From Synechococcales cyanobacterium PMM_0002 (GTDB taxonomy: Bacteria > Cyanobacteriota > Cyanobacteriia > Elainellales > Elainellaceae): a stretch of 10,095 nucleotides of DNA. This document shows positions 1 to 7,152 of the stretch, piece by piece. The stretch is from NCBI GenBank assembly GCA_949127925.1, contig CASBQX010000242.1, positions 1 through 10,095 of the forward strand, read 5' to 3'. The notes beneath the pieces are model-generated. The model saw nothing but the letters and a program-made list of their open reading frames with translations, ran no database searches and had not been told where the DNA came from. How positions within the stretch are numbered: the first letter of the stretch is position 1; each line of letters opens with the position of its first letter. Position numbers and translations under genes: made by a program.

Positions 1-33
1 CGTACACCTCTAAATTTCTATTCAGGATCTACC

Positions 34-1641
34 GTGACTCCCCAAGTTGAATCACTTGCCGACGTTGACACCATGGGACAGCTAAACCGCCAGATGATCG
101 TCATCCTGGACTTCGGCTCCCAATATTCCGAGCTAATTGCCCGCCGCATTCGCGAAACTCAGGTCTATTCTGAAGTGCTGTCCTACCGCACTACGGTCGA
201 GCAACTGCGGCAGCTCAACCCCAAGGGGATCATCCTGTCGGGCGGGCCTAAGTCTGTCTACGATCCCGGCGCGCCCCATAGCGATCCCGAACTGTGGAAT
301 CTGGGTATCCCCATTTTGGGCGTGTGCTACGGCATGCAGTTGATGGTGCAACAATTGGGCGGCGGTGTCGAACGAGCTGAACGCGGCGAATATGGCAAAG
401 CCTCACTCCACATTGACGACCCTACCGATCTGCTGACCAACGTGGACGACGGTTCGACCATGTGGATGAGCCACGGCGATTCGGTGATGACGATGCCAGA
501 GGGGTTTGAACTGCTGGCTCATACCGACAATACCTCCTGTGCGGCGATCGCCGACCACGAACGCAAGCTCTACGGCGTGCAGTTTCACCCCGAGGTCGTC
601 CATTCTCGCGGTGGCCAGCCGCTAATCCGCAATTTTGTCTATCACATTTGCCACTGCGAACCCACCTGGACAACGGAAGCGTTTGTCGAAGAGGCGATCC
701 GCGAAGTACGCGGCAGAGTCGGCGATAAACGGGTGCTGCTGGCGCTATCGGGCGGCGTCGATTCTTCAACGCTGGCCTTTTTGCTGCATCGGGCGATCGG
801 CGATAACCTCACCTGTATGTTCATCGACCAGGGCTTCATGCGCAAAAATGAACCCGAGCGGCTGCTGAAACTGTTCAAAGAAGAGTTCCATATCCCCGTC
901 GAGTATATCAATGCGCGCGATCGCTTTTTAACGGCGATCCACGGAGTCTCTGATCCCGAACTCAAACGTAAGCGGATTGGGCACGAGTTCATTGGCGTCT
1001 TTGAATCAGAGTCCAAGCGATTGGGTCCCTTCGACTATTTGGCTCAAGGCACGCTCTACCCCGACGTGATCGAATCTGCCGATACCAACGTCGATCCGCA
1101 AACAGGCGAACGAGTCGCGGTCAAAATCAAGAGCCACCACAACGTCGGCGGTTTGCCCAAAGACCTGCGGTTCAAGCTGATCGAACCTCTGCGTAAGCTA
1201 TTCAAAGACGAAGTCCGCAAAGTTGGCCGCTCCATCGGCCTCCCCGCAGAGATCATTAACCGTCATCCCTTCCCAGGGCCTGGTTTAGCAATTCGGATTT
1301 TGGGCGAAATCGACGAAGAAAAACTAGAAATTCTGCGCGAAGCCGACTACATTGTGCGCCAAGAAGTTAATCGTCAGGGCGTGTATGACGACTACTGGCA
1401 GGCGTTTGCAGTCCTGCTACCCGTTCGCAGTGTCGGGGTGATGGGCGACCAGCGCACCTATGCCTACCCGATTGTGCTGCGTTTTGTTTCCAGCGAGGAT
1501 GGTATGACAGCCGATTGGTCACGCGTGCCCTACGATTTGCTGGAATTAATTTCTAACCGGATTGTGAACGAAGTCAAAGGCGTGAATCGGGTGGTTTACG
1601 ACATTACCTCCAAGCCACCTGGCACAATCGAATGGGAATAG
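34..1641 (+). CDS. guaA: GMP synthase (glutamine-hydrolysing)
   Basis: Converts XMP to GMP with ATP and glutamine, the last step of guanine nucleotide synthesis in the cytoplasm. The 535 residues show the full two-part enzyme. The N-terminal class I glutamine amidotransferase domain has the nucleophile Cys98 in GVCYGMQ and the His185/Glu187 pair in QFHPE. The ATP-pyrophosphatase domain has the P-loop SGGVDSS at 239-245. The C-terminal dimerisation domain includes HPFPGPGLAIR and ends in KPPGTIEWE. Length is normal for the family plus a short N-terminal extension. The GTG start is chosen because AGGA lies six bases upstream (24-27) and, as I recall, cyanobacterial homologues carry a similar leader before NRQMIVILDFGSQYS. 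ATG codons at 73 and 94 are possible alternatives without a clear ribosome site. No frameshift or missing catalytic residue is seen. Confidence 0.98.
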   Translation: MTPQVESLADVDTMGQLNRQMIVILDFGSQYSELIARRIRETQVYSEVLSYRTTVEQLRQLNPKGIILSGGPKSVYDPGAPHSDPELWNLGIPILGVCYGMQLMVQQLGGGVERAERGEYGKASLHIDDPTDLLTNVDDGSTMWMSHGDSVMTMPEGFELLAHTDNTSCAAIADHERKLYGVQFHPEVVHSRGGQPLIRNFVYHICHCEPTWTTEAFVEEAIREVRGRVGDKRVLLALSGGVDSSTLAFLLHRAIGDNLTCMFIDQGFMRKNEPERLLKLFKEEFHIPVEYINARDRFLTAIHGVSDPELKRKRIGHEFIGVFESESKRLGPFDYLAQGTLYPDVIESADTNVDPQTGERVAVKIKSHHNVGGLPKDLRFKLIEPLRKLFKDEVRKVGRSIGLPAEIINRHPFPGPGLAIRILGEIDEEKLEILREADYIVRQEVNRQGVYDDYWQAFAVLLPVRSVGVMGDQRTYAYPIVLRFVSSEDGMTADWSRVPYDLLELISNRIVNEVKGVNRVVYDITSKPPGTIEWE

Positions 1642-1673
1642 AGTGGCCGTGAACCCCCCATAGCAACCCTGCC

Positions 1674-1698
1674 CTAGGGTGGGCATTGCCCACCCTAG
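1674..1698. repeat. Perfect 11-bp inverted repeat after guaA
   Basis: CTAGGGTGGGC and its exact complement GCCCACCCTAG are separated by the three bases ATT, 32 bases after the guaA stop. The hairpin would be GC-rich and stable, but no run of T follows it, so it is not a textbook intrinsic terminator. Short palindromes of the GTGGGCATTGCCCAC type are, from general knowledge, scattered in many cyanobacterial genomes. It may protect or end the guaA transcript, which is inference. Confidence 0.7.
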
Positions 1699-1720
1699 TA
1701 GAAGACGGCGCAAGTTTAGC

Positions 1721-1780
1721 TACCGTACGTAGTGTGGGCATCTTGCCCGCGCAGGCTGGAAGCCTGCACTACGAACGGTA
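1721..1780. repeat. Composite inverted repeat (two hairpins in an outer stem)
   Basis: The outer arms at 1721-1734 and 1767-1780 match at 13 of 14 positions. Between them are two further perfect hairpins: GGGCA/TGCCC (1736-1748, loop TCT) and GCAGGCT/AGCCTGC (1751-1767, loop GGA). Folded as RNA or extruded DNA this gives a three-way junction. The core resembles the GTAGTGCAGGCTTCCAGCCTGC type of dispersed repeat that I recall from filamentous cyanobacteria. That makes a non-autonomous repeat more likely than a local regulatory site. Only one copy is present in the window, so the repeat status rests on recall. Confidence 0.6.
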
Positions 1781-1851
1781 GGCAGATTTACGCCTCAGAC
1801 TACTAGCCTATAGTGACCCGGCCTAAAATCTCCTAGCTACCAGATCGTACA

Positions 1852-1918
1852 TAGGTACTAGTTTTCCACAGCAGCCTGTGGAAAACCTGCTGGATCTGTG
1901 GAAAACTTGCTGTACCTA
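1852..1918. promoter_or_regulatory. Cluster of three DnaA-box-like sites
   Basis: TTTTCCACA occurs on the plus strand at 1862-1870, and its complement TGTGGAAAA at 1877-1885 and again at 1897-1905. The first two form a perfect inverted repeat with 11-base arms (1861-1871 and 1876-1886) and a four-base loop. The last two lie in a 20-bp tandem repeat (1876-1895 and 1896-1915, 17 of 20 identical). The set is framed by TAGGTAC (1852-1858) and GTACCTA (1912-1918). A one-mismatch site, TTTTACACA, follows at 1946-1954. TTTTCCACA is the form I recall for cyanobacterial DnaA boxes. Whether this is an origin part, a DnaA-titrating site or corA control is open. Confidence 0.5.
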
Positions 1919-1986
1919 GGCAACCTTCCCAAAAACAGTGCACAATTTTACACAGGTCCGGTCATCGCTAAGGTTGTGTAATCGAC

Positions 1987-3189
1987 ATGGCAATCAAACA
2001 CTCTCCCTCCTCGTCAAAACCCAATCAAGCCACCGCCAGAGTCCCGCTTTTCCCCACAGCCACCGCTGATGTAGACGACGATGATGACGTGCCCTACTTG
2101 GGCTATTCGTATCATGAGCCAGGGGCATTACCGGGAACGCTCAACATTGAAGACGACGCTCCCCCACCCGTCATTACGCTGATTGACTATTCCGAAACCG
2201 ATGCTACCCGCGTACCCATTAACGAACCCGAAGAATGTGCCCCTCATCTAGATTCCACGTCTGTTTCTTGGGTCGATGTTAAGGGGTTGGGCAGTGAAGA
2301 CGTGTTGCAGCGATTGGGAACCGTATTCAATTTGCATCCGCTGGTACTAGAAGATGTCGTCAATGTCCCCCAGCGGCCTAAGGTGGAAGAATACGATGGG
2401 CAACTGCTGATTATTACTCGCATGGTCATGCTAAAAGACACGGGTAGAGGGTTCTTCACCGAGCAAGTCAGCTTTATTCTGACAAAGAATTATTTATTAA
2501 CGGTGCAAGAAGAACCCGAATATGACTCGTTTGGGCCAGTCCGGGAGCGAATTCGGCTGAGTAAGGGCGTCATCCGAGCGCGGGGAGCCGACTACCTCAT
2601 GTATTGTTTACTCGACTCCATTATCGACGGCTTTTTTCCAGTGCTCGAAGCCTATGGCGAAGATTTAGAAGAGTTGGAAAGCGAAGTCGTGACTAAACCA
2701 ACCCAACAATCGTTAGAAAAAATTCACAGCCTAAAACGCGACTTGTTGAATCTGCGGCGATCGATTTGGCCGATGCGAGATGCCATTAGCGTTTTGATTC
2801 GAGATAGCGAAGACTTGCTGTCCGACGAAGTCCGCGTCTACCTCAGAGATTGTTATGACCATGCCGTACAGGTTCTAGATATGGTAGAAACGTATCGAGA
2901 GGTGGCATCCAGTTTAATGGACGTCTATGTTTCCTCTGTAGGCAACCGCATGAATGAAGTGATGAAACTGCTCACGCTTATTTCCTCCATCTTCATTCCT
3001 CTGACGTTCATTGTTGGAGTGTATGGCATGAACTTTAATACTGAAAAATCGCCTTACAATATGCCAGAGCTGAATTGGTACCTCGGCTATCCCCTATGCT
3101 GGGCAGTGATGCTAGCGGTCGCCTTTAGTATCATTTTTTACTTCTGGAGACGCGGCTGGTTTTCCAACTTCTCCGGCATCAAAGAATAA
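1987..3189 (+). CDS. corA: CorA family magnesium/cobalt transport protein
   Basis: Membrane channel of the CorA family, forming pentamers that admit Mg2+ (also Co2+) down the electrical gradient. The 400 residues show the usual order. First is a variable acidic N-terminus with Asp-rich residues 28-34. Then comes the cytoplasmic alpha/beta domain, including HPLVLEDVVNVPQRPKVEEYDG, followed by a long helical stalk (about 210-325). Two C-terminal membrane helices follow, at about 326-345 and 366-388. The signature YGMN is intact at 346-349 at the end of the first helix. The C-terminus after the second helix is short and basic (WRRGWF), as expected for the cytoplasmic side. The acidic N-terminal leader of about 75 residues is longer than in compact homologues. 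The ATG at 1987 lacks a visible Shine-Dalgarno site, which is common in cyanobacteria. apt follows 32 bases later. Confidence 0.95.
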   Translation: MAIKHSPSSSKPNQATARVPLFPTATADVDDDDDVPYLGYSYHEPGALPGTLNIEDDAPPPVITLIDYSETDATRVPINEPEECAPHLDSTSVSWVDVKGLGSEDVLQRLGTVFNLHPLVLEDVVNVPQRPKVEEYDGQLLIITRMVMLKDTGRGFFTEQVSFILTKNYLLTVQEEPEYDSFGPVRERIRLSKGVIRARGADYLMYCLLDSIIDGFFPVLEAYGEDLEELESEVVTKPTQQSLEKIHSLKRDLLNLRRSIWPMRDAISVLIRDSEDLLSDEVRVYLRDCYDHAVQVLDMVETYREVASSLMDVYVSSVGNRMNEVMKLLTLISSIFIPLTFIVGVYGMNFNTEKSPYNMPELNWYLGYPLCWAVMLAVAFSIIFYFWRRGWFSNFSGIKE

Positions 3190-3221
3190 TCCGCTTCATC
3201 CCTCATCCTTCCCCCTTACCC

Positions 3222-3734
3222 ATGGATCTTAAATCCCTAATTCGCGACATTCCCGACTTTCCCAAACCCGGCATTATGTTTCGGGACATCACGACGCTGC
3301 TGCGCGATGCGGAGGGATTTCGCTACACCATCGATACCATGGCCGAGAAATGCAGTGGCTTAAATGTAGATTTTGTCATTGGCATGGAGTCGCGCGGGTT
3401 TATCTTTGGCGCACCTCTGGCCTATCAGCTCAACGCCGGATTCCTGCCTGTGCGTAAACCTGGGAAGCTGCCTGCTCCGGTTCATTGTGTTGAGTATGAA
3501 TTGGAATATGGCACTGACAAACTAGAAATTCACCAGGACGCCGCCGCCCCCCCGGCACGGGTGCTAATTATCGACGATGTAATTGCCACGGGCGGTACCG
3601 CCGCCGCGACGGCTCAACTGCTAGCGCAAATGGGTTGTGAACTAGCTGGGTTTGGGTTCATTATTGAGCTAACGGGGCTAGAGGGACGCAAAAAGCTGCC
3701 TGATGTCCCCATCGTGACGCTGGTGGAGTACTAA
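3222..3734 (+). CDS. apt: Adenine phosphoribosyltransferase
   Basis: Salvage enzyme that joins adenine to PRPP to give AMP and pyrophosphate in the cytoplasm. At 170 residues it has the normal length of bacterial Apt. The N-terminus has the family pattern DIPDFPKPGIMFRDITTLL (residues 9-27). ESRGFIFG (56-63) is the usual loop motif. The PRPP-binding motif VLIIDDVIATGGTA is complete at 114-127 with the two acidic residues Asp118 and Asp119. The 32-base gap after corA contains no obvious promoter or terminator, so read-through from corA is likely. The two functions are not obviously linked. A perfect palindrome lies 31 bases after the stop. Nothing suggests transfer or damage. Confidence 0.97.
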   Translation: MDLKSLIRDIPDFPKPGIMFRDITTLLRDAEGFRYTIDTMAEKCSGLNVDFVIGMESRGFIFGAPLAYQLNAGFLPVRKPGKLPAPVHCVEYELEYGTDKLEIHQDAAAPPARVLIIDDVIATGGTAAATAQLLAQMGCELAGFGFIIELTGLEGRKKLPDVPIVTLVEY

Positions 3735-3765
3735 TACTGCACTGCGGAAGTTTGCCTACATTTGA

Positions 3766-3787
3766 ACAAGGGGCTTAAGCCCCTTGT
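3766..3787. repeat. 22-base perfect palindrome after apt
   Basis: A self-complementary sequence built on AAGGGGCTTAAGCCCCTT follows the apt stop by 31 bases. The flanking CTGGGG is not T-rich, so simple intrinsic termination is not evident. Palindromes of this GGGGCTTAAGCCCC type are, from recall, widespread in cyanobacterial spacers. It may mark the end of a corA-apt transcript, which is inference. Confidence 0.65.
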
Positions 3788-3854
3788 CTGGGGAGCCTGT
3801 AATAGTAGTTACACGTCCGCCGCCGAGTACTAGTGGAATCTTAGTGGAATATTA

Positions 3855-4916
3855 ATGGCTTCTAGCAAATCTTCCTCAAATCAACGGCGGCTCCAAGCTG
3901 TCGGCAGATGGATTCTGGACGCAGTCAGGGGCGAAACCTTTGCCTATGTAGTCAAGCGGGTGCTACAAGGCGCATTCACCCTGTTACTCGCTTCGGCTCT
4001 GAGTTTCTTGATCATTCAACTGGCACCAGGGGATTTTCTCGATTCCTTTCGTCAAGATCCTCGGATTTCGGCGGAGACGCTCAAAGCCTTTAGGGAGCAG
4101 TTTGGCCTAGACCAGCCTGTACTTCAGCAATATTGGCTGTGGCTTAAGGAAATTGTGACCCATGGTAACTTTGGCGTGAGTTTTGCCTACCAGCGCCCAG
4201 TGACCGATTTGCTCTGGGAGCGGATGTTTGCCACGCTGCTGCTGGCGGTGGCGTCTCTAGCGATTACCTGGGCGATCGCCATTCCCTTGGGCATCGTGGG
4301 AGCCGTCAACCAAAATCAGCAGATCGATCGAATCTTTCGGGTGCTGAGCTACATTGGGCAGGGTTTTCCCACCCTAATTACCGGATTGCTGCTGCTGTTT
4401 GTCGCCCAAGCCCTGTCCCCGCTATTCCCGGTGGGTGGCATGACCAGCATCAACCACGCCGATTTAAACCCCTTAGGGAAGCTGCTCGATATTGGCTGGC
4501 ATATGATCCTGCCCACGATCGCCCTTAGCATTACTGGGTTTGCTGGGTTGCAGCGAATTACACGCGGCGAACTGCTAGACGTCTTGCGGCAAGATTACAT
4601 TCAAACTGCCCGCGCCAAAGGCTTACCCGAAAACCGAGTGATCTACGTTCACGCCCTGCGCAATGCCATTAACCCCCTAATCACCCTACTCGGGTTTGAA
4701 TTTGCTGGCCTTTTAGGAGGGGCTTTTATTACCGAAACGTTTTTTAACTGGCCCGGTCTCGGAAAACTCACCTTACAAGCTGTCACCGCCCAAGACCTGT
4801 ATTTGGTGATGGCCAGCCTGATGATGGGTGCCGTGATGCTGATTGTAGGCAACCTCCTAGCCGACTTGCTGCTCAAGCTAGTAGACCCTCGGATTAAGCT
4901 TTCTAACATCAACTAA
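3855..4916 (+). CDS. ABC transporter permease, DppB/OppB type
   Basis: Inner-membrane permease subunit of a peptide/nickel-type ABC importer (binding-protein-dependent transport family). The 353 residues start with a soluble basic leader of about 30 residues. A first membrane helix follows (about 37-56), ending in IIQLAPGDF, which is typical of DppB. After a periplasmic loop with FGLDQPVLQQYW come the helices of the conserved permease core (about 125-335). The EAA loop that contacts the ATPase is clear at 248-276, with YIQTARAKGL followed by LRNAINPLI. FFNWPGLG (296-303) and the ending DPRIKL are also family features. No ATPase, binding protein or partner permease lies beside it, so the substrate cannot be inferred. 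Upstream is a direct repeat TAGTGGAAT (3831-3839 and 3842-3850) with GGA eight bases before the start. Confidence 0.93.
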   Translation: MASSKSSSNQRRLQAVGRWILDAVRGETFAYVVKRVLQGAFTLLLASALSFLIIQLAPGDFLDSFRQDPRISAETLKAFREQFGLDQPVLQQYWLWLKEIVTHGNFGVSFAYQRPVTDLLWERMFATLLLAVASLAITWAIAIPLGIVGAVNQNQQIDRIFRVLSYIGQGFPTLITGLLLLFVAQALSPLFPVGGMTSINHADLNPLGKLLDIGWHMILPTIALSITGFAGLQRITRGELLDVLRQDYIQTARAKGLPENRVIYVHALRNAINPLITLLGFEFAGLLGGAFITETFFNWPGLGKLTLQAVTAQDLYLVMASLMMGAVMLIVGNLLADLLLKLVDPRIKLSNIN

Positions 4917-4917
4917 T

Positions 4918-4940
4918 TGAGCATCACTGGCTCATTTTTC
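4918..4940 (+). terminator. Possible weak intrinsic terminator after the permease gene
   Basis: TGAGC (4918-4922) pairs with GCTCA (4930-4934) across a seven-base loop and is followed at once by five T. The stem is only five base pairs, so this is a weak candidate. Its place directly after the permease stop and before acpP makes sense for separating the two transcripts. Confidence 0.4.
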
Positions 4941-4981
4941 ACAACAACATCACTTGTCACGCTTTCAGATAATATGGAGGA

Positions 4982-5107
4982 ATGCCAAAAACCAGACTAA
5001 ATCTTGCGAAACGTCAGCCAACGCTGATGACTCGTGAGGTGCGGGTAGAAGCAGAGCGTGTATTGCTTAAGATTGCACGGGCGTCGAGTAGGAAGGAACA
5101 TTCATGA
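4982..5107 (+). CDS. Possible small basic leader peptide overlapping acpP
   Basis: ATG at 4982 opens a 41-codon frame beginning MPKTRLNLAKRQPTLMTRE and ending SSRKEHS. Its TGA shares bases with the acpP start in an ATGA overlap (5104-5107). The peptide is rich in Arg and Lys (about ten), and its second half could form an amphipathic helix (VEAERVLLKIARA). GGAGG sits at 4976-4980, but only one base before the ATG, which is too close for efficient initiation. I recognise no family. It may be a translated leader coupled to acpP, or just a chance open frame in the acpP 5' leader. The overlap and the codon pattern are suggestive, not proof. Confidence 0.3.
   Translation: MPKTRLNLAKRQPTLMTREVRVEAERVLLKIARASSRKEHS
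5090..5097 (+). promoter_or_regulatory. Ribosome-binding site of acpP
   Basis: AGGAAGGA ends six bases before the acpP ATG at 5104. It is one of the best Shine-Dalgarno matches in the window, which fits a highly translated gene. It lies inside the possible upstream small frame. Confidence 0.75.
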
Positions 5108-5349
5108 GCCAAGATGACATTTTGCAGAAAGTTCGGAAAATTGTCTCCGAACAGTTGAGTGTGGAAGAGACAGAGGTTGCCCCAGAATCTAGCTTTGCTA
5201 ACGATTTGGGCGCTGACTCTCTAGATACCGTTGAACTGGTGATGGCTCTGGAAGAAGAATTCGATATCGAAATTCCTGATGAAGCGGCAGAAGGCATCGG
5301 GACTGTTCAAGCAGCCGTAGATTACATTAAGCAGAAAGTCGCTGTTTAA
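5104..5349 (+). CDS. acpP: Acyl carrier protein
   Basis: Carries growing acyl chains on a phosphopantetheine arm during type II fatty acid synthesis in the cytoplasm. The 81-residue acidic protein has the four-helix ACP pattern. The attachment site is Ser39 in GADSLDTVEL. The recognition helix that follows (ELVMALEEEFDIEIPDE) is rich in Glu and Asp, as needed to dock with the synthase enzymes. The strong ribosome site at 5090-5097 fixes the start. fabF, whose product uses this protein as a partner, follows after 172 bases. The pair, with transketolase next, matches the order I know from other cyanobacteria. The sequence is complete with no oddities. Confidence 0.98.
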   Translation: MSQDDILQKVRKIVSEQLSVEETEVAPESSFANDLGADSLDTVELVMALEEEFDIEIPDEAAEGIGTVQAAVDYIKQKVAV

Positions 5350-5521
5350 GTCAATTTAACGAAGGCAGGGCACTGTAGACTATTGGGTTCTGGCATTGCA
5401 AGATGCTGAACGCGCTATTTCTGCCAACTCCCTGTCTTCCACTATTTGAGCTGAGCATTTTCAAGCTCTCGGACTCTTAACTATTTTGCATTCTGGGTGT
5501 TTAAACCCTCGAATCTGAGTC

Positions 5522-6778
5522 ATGACAACTTTGGGTATTGAATTGAAGCGTGTTGTAATTACAGGTCTGGGTGCAATTACCCCGATCGGCAACACTCAAA
5601 CTGAATATTGGGATGGGCTACTGAGGGGGCAAAATGGGATCGATCGCATCACCTTGTTCGATGCCTCTCGCCACGACTGCCGGATTGCGGGTGAAGTGAA
5701 AGGGTTTGACCCCCATGCGTACATGGAGCGCAAAGACGCCAAGCGGATGGATCGCTTTGCTCAATTTGCCGTTGCGGCCAGCAAACAGGCACTGGCCGAC
5801 GCTAAGTTTGTCATCAATGATTTGAACGCAGAACAGGTTGGCACCCTGATTGGGACTGGCATTGGCGGCTTAAAAGTGATGGAAGATCAGCAAGAGATCT
5901 GCCTAACGCGAGGTCCAGATCGGTGCAGCCCGTTCACCGTGCCCATGATGATTGCCAACATGGCAGCCGGGTTGACGGCCATTCATATCGGTGCCAAGGG
6001 ACCCAATAGCTGCACCGTGACGGCCTGTGCCGCTGGTTCAAATGCCATTGGTGATGCCTTTCGCTTGCTGCAACGGGGGTATGCCCAGGCCATGGTTTGC
6101 GGCGGCACCGAAGCGGCAATCACGCCGCTAGCGTTTGCTGGGTTTGCCTCAGCCAAAGCGCTCTCTACTCGCAATGACGATCCTGCCCACGCCTGTCGCC
6201 CGTTCGATCGCGATCGCGACGGGTTTGTCATGGGTGAAGGCGCTGGAATTTTGGTTTTAGAGGAGCTAGAGCACGCGCTGAGTCGGGGTGCTCATATCTA
6301 TGCCGAAATCGTCGGCTATGGCATGACCTGCGATGCCTATCACATTACGTCTCCGGTACCGGGTGGTGAAGGAGCCGCTCGGGCAATGCAGCTGGCCATG
6401 AAAGATGCCGGCCTCGTGCCTGAAGATATCAGCTACATCAATGCTCACGGCACTAGCACTCCAGCCAACGACTCGACTGAGACAGCCGCCATCAAGAAGG
6501 CGTTGGGTGATCATGCCTATAACGTTGCCATTAGCTCAACGAAGTCGATGACGGGTCATCTGTTGGGTGGCTCTGGGGGGATTGAGGCGGTGGCTACTAT
6601 CATGGCAGTAGAAGGCGATCGCGTCCCTCCCACCATTAACTTGGAGCACCCCGACGAGGCTTGCGATTTGGACTACATTGCCAACCACAGCCGAGAGCAA
6701 CCCGTCGAGGTAGCCCTGTCTAATTCCTTTGGGTTTGGCGGACACAACGTCACCCTGGCCTTTAGAAAATATAGATAG
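5522..6778 (+). CDS. fabF: Beta-ketoacyl-ACP synthase II
   Basis: Condenses malonyl-ACP with an acyl-ACP to lengthen the chain by two carbons (KAS II). At 418 residues it has the usual length. The N-terminus begins the thiolase fold with RVVITGLGAITPIG. The nucleophile Cys169 is in VTACAAGSNA. The catalytic His309 is in NAHGTSTPANDSTE. Lys341 and His346 are in STKSMTGHLLGGSGG. The glycine-rich ending SNSFGFGGHNVTLAF (400-414) is intact. These residues place it with FabF rather than FabH, which uses a different triad. The ATG at 5522 leaves eight residues before the conserved region, normal for the family; the ribosome site is weak. It lies 172 bases after acpP, with no strong terminator seen between, so co-transcription is plausible. 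Confidence 0.97.
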   Translation: MTTLGIELKRVVITGLGAITPIGNTQTEYWDGLLRGQNGIDRITLFDASRHDCRIAGEVKGFDPHAYMERKDAKRMDRFAQFAVAASKQALADAKFVINDLNAEQVGTLIGTGIGGLKVMEDQQEICLTRGPDRCSPFTVPMMIANMAAGLTAIHIGAKGPNSCTVTACAAGSNAIGDAFRLLQRGYAQAMVCGGTEAAITPLAFAGFASAKALSTRNDDPAHACRPFDRDRDGFVMGEGAGILVLEELEHALSRGAHIYAEIVGYGMTCDAYHITSPVPGGEGAARAMQLAMKDAGLVPEDISYINAHGTSTPANDSTETAAIKKALGDHAYNVAISSTKSMTGHLLGGSGGIEAVATIMAVEGDRVPPTINLEHPDEACDLDYIANHSREQPVEVALSNSFGFGGHNVTLAFRKYR

Positions 6779-6809
6779 GAATTGGGGAGTTTTAAGTTCT
6801 TAGTTTTGG

Positions 6810-6837
6810 GTTTTGAGTGAGGCAGTCAGCTCAAAAC
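6810..6837 (+). terminator. Possible terminator hairpin after fabF
   Basis: GTTTTGAG (6810-6817) pairs exactly with CTCAAAAC (6830-6837) across a 12-base loop, about 30 bases after the fabF stop. The stem is AT-rich and the downstream sequence has no strong T run, so termination is uncertain. Confidence 0.3.
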
Positions 6838-6890
6838 TTATTCAATTCCAATTCTTAGGAATGAGAATTAAATAACTCTGCCATTCTTCT

Positions 6891-6918
6891 GTAGGGGCGA
6901 ACGGCCGTTCGCCCTTAC
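6891..6918. repeat. Dispersed palindromic repeat after fabF
   Basis: The core GGGCGAACGGCCGTTCGCCC (6895-6914) is a perfect 20-base palindrome. It extends to 14-base arms with a single mismatch over the whole feature. The GTAGGGGCGAACGGCCGTTCGCCC form is one I recall as repeated many times in filamentous cyanobacteria. Only one copy is in this window. Confidence 0.65.
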
Positions 6919-7152
6919 CAGCAATCAAATTCCCGATCTTGTTAAATCCATAATCCTTAGCCATCTTGGTCAATGAACATGCCTAAAAGGGCGATTAGAG
7001 AAAGTATCCAAGTTAACAGATATCTTCTCGTTCACCCTTGGCAGTTTTCTATATTCGGGATAAGCTAGGCAGTAAGTATAAATGCTTAGCGGCTAGAATT
7101 TTGGTTAAGTATAGGTCTAGTTGGGTGAGCCTGAGCTGGTTGCGGTTGAGGC

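Larger units (their letters stand above)
1642..1986. other. guaA-corA spacer with repeats and DnaA-box cluster
   Basis: This 345-base stretch has no convincing gene on either strand. From left to right it holds a short palindrome (1674-1698), a larger composite inverted repeat (1721-1780), about 70 bases with nothing I recognise, a cluster of TTTTCCACA sites (1852-1918), and a short leader before corA. No clear sigma-70 promoter stands out, and no ribosome-binding site precedes the corA ATG. The promoter of corA presumably lies here, but I cannot place it. Confidence 0.6.

Noticed and set aside
1..11. The first 11 bases of the window recur at 9445-9455
   Set aside because: An isolated 11-base match without extension; chance is the simplest explanation.
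422..1016. Minus-strand frames inside guaA of 115 and 124 codons
   Set aside because: Shadows of guaA, rich in Arg and Ser with no domain pattern.
3190..3221. Separate promoter for apt in the corA-apt gap
   Set aside because: The 32-base pyrimidine-rich gap shows no promoter elements; co-transcription is simpler.
5361..5439. Inverted repeat GAAGGCAGGG / CCCTGTCTTC between acpP and fabF
   Set aside because: The arms are separated by 59 bases and include a mismatch; too weak to call a structure.
6973..7068. 31-codon plus-strand frame with ATG in the fabF-tkt spacer
   Set aside because: Short, no ribosome site, no recognisable composition or family; expected by chance.
7077..7082. TATAAA as a tkt promoter -10 element
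   Set aside because: No acceptable -35 at the right distance, and over 300 bases from the gene start.
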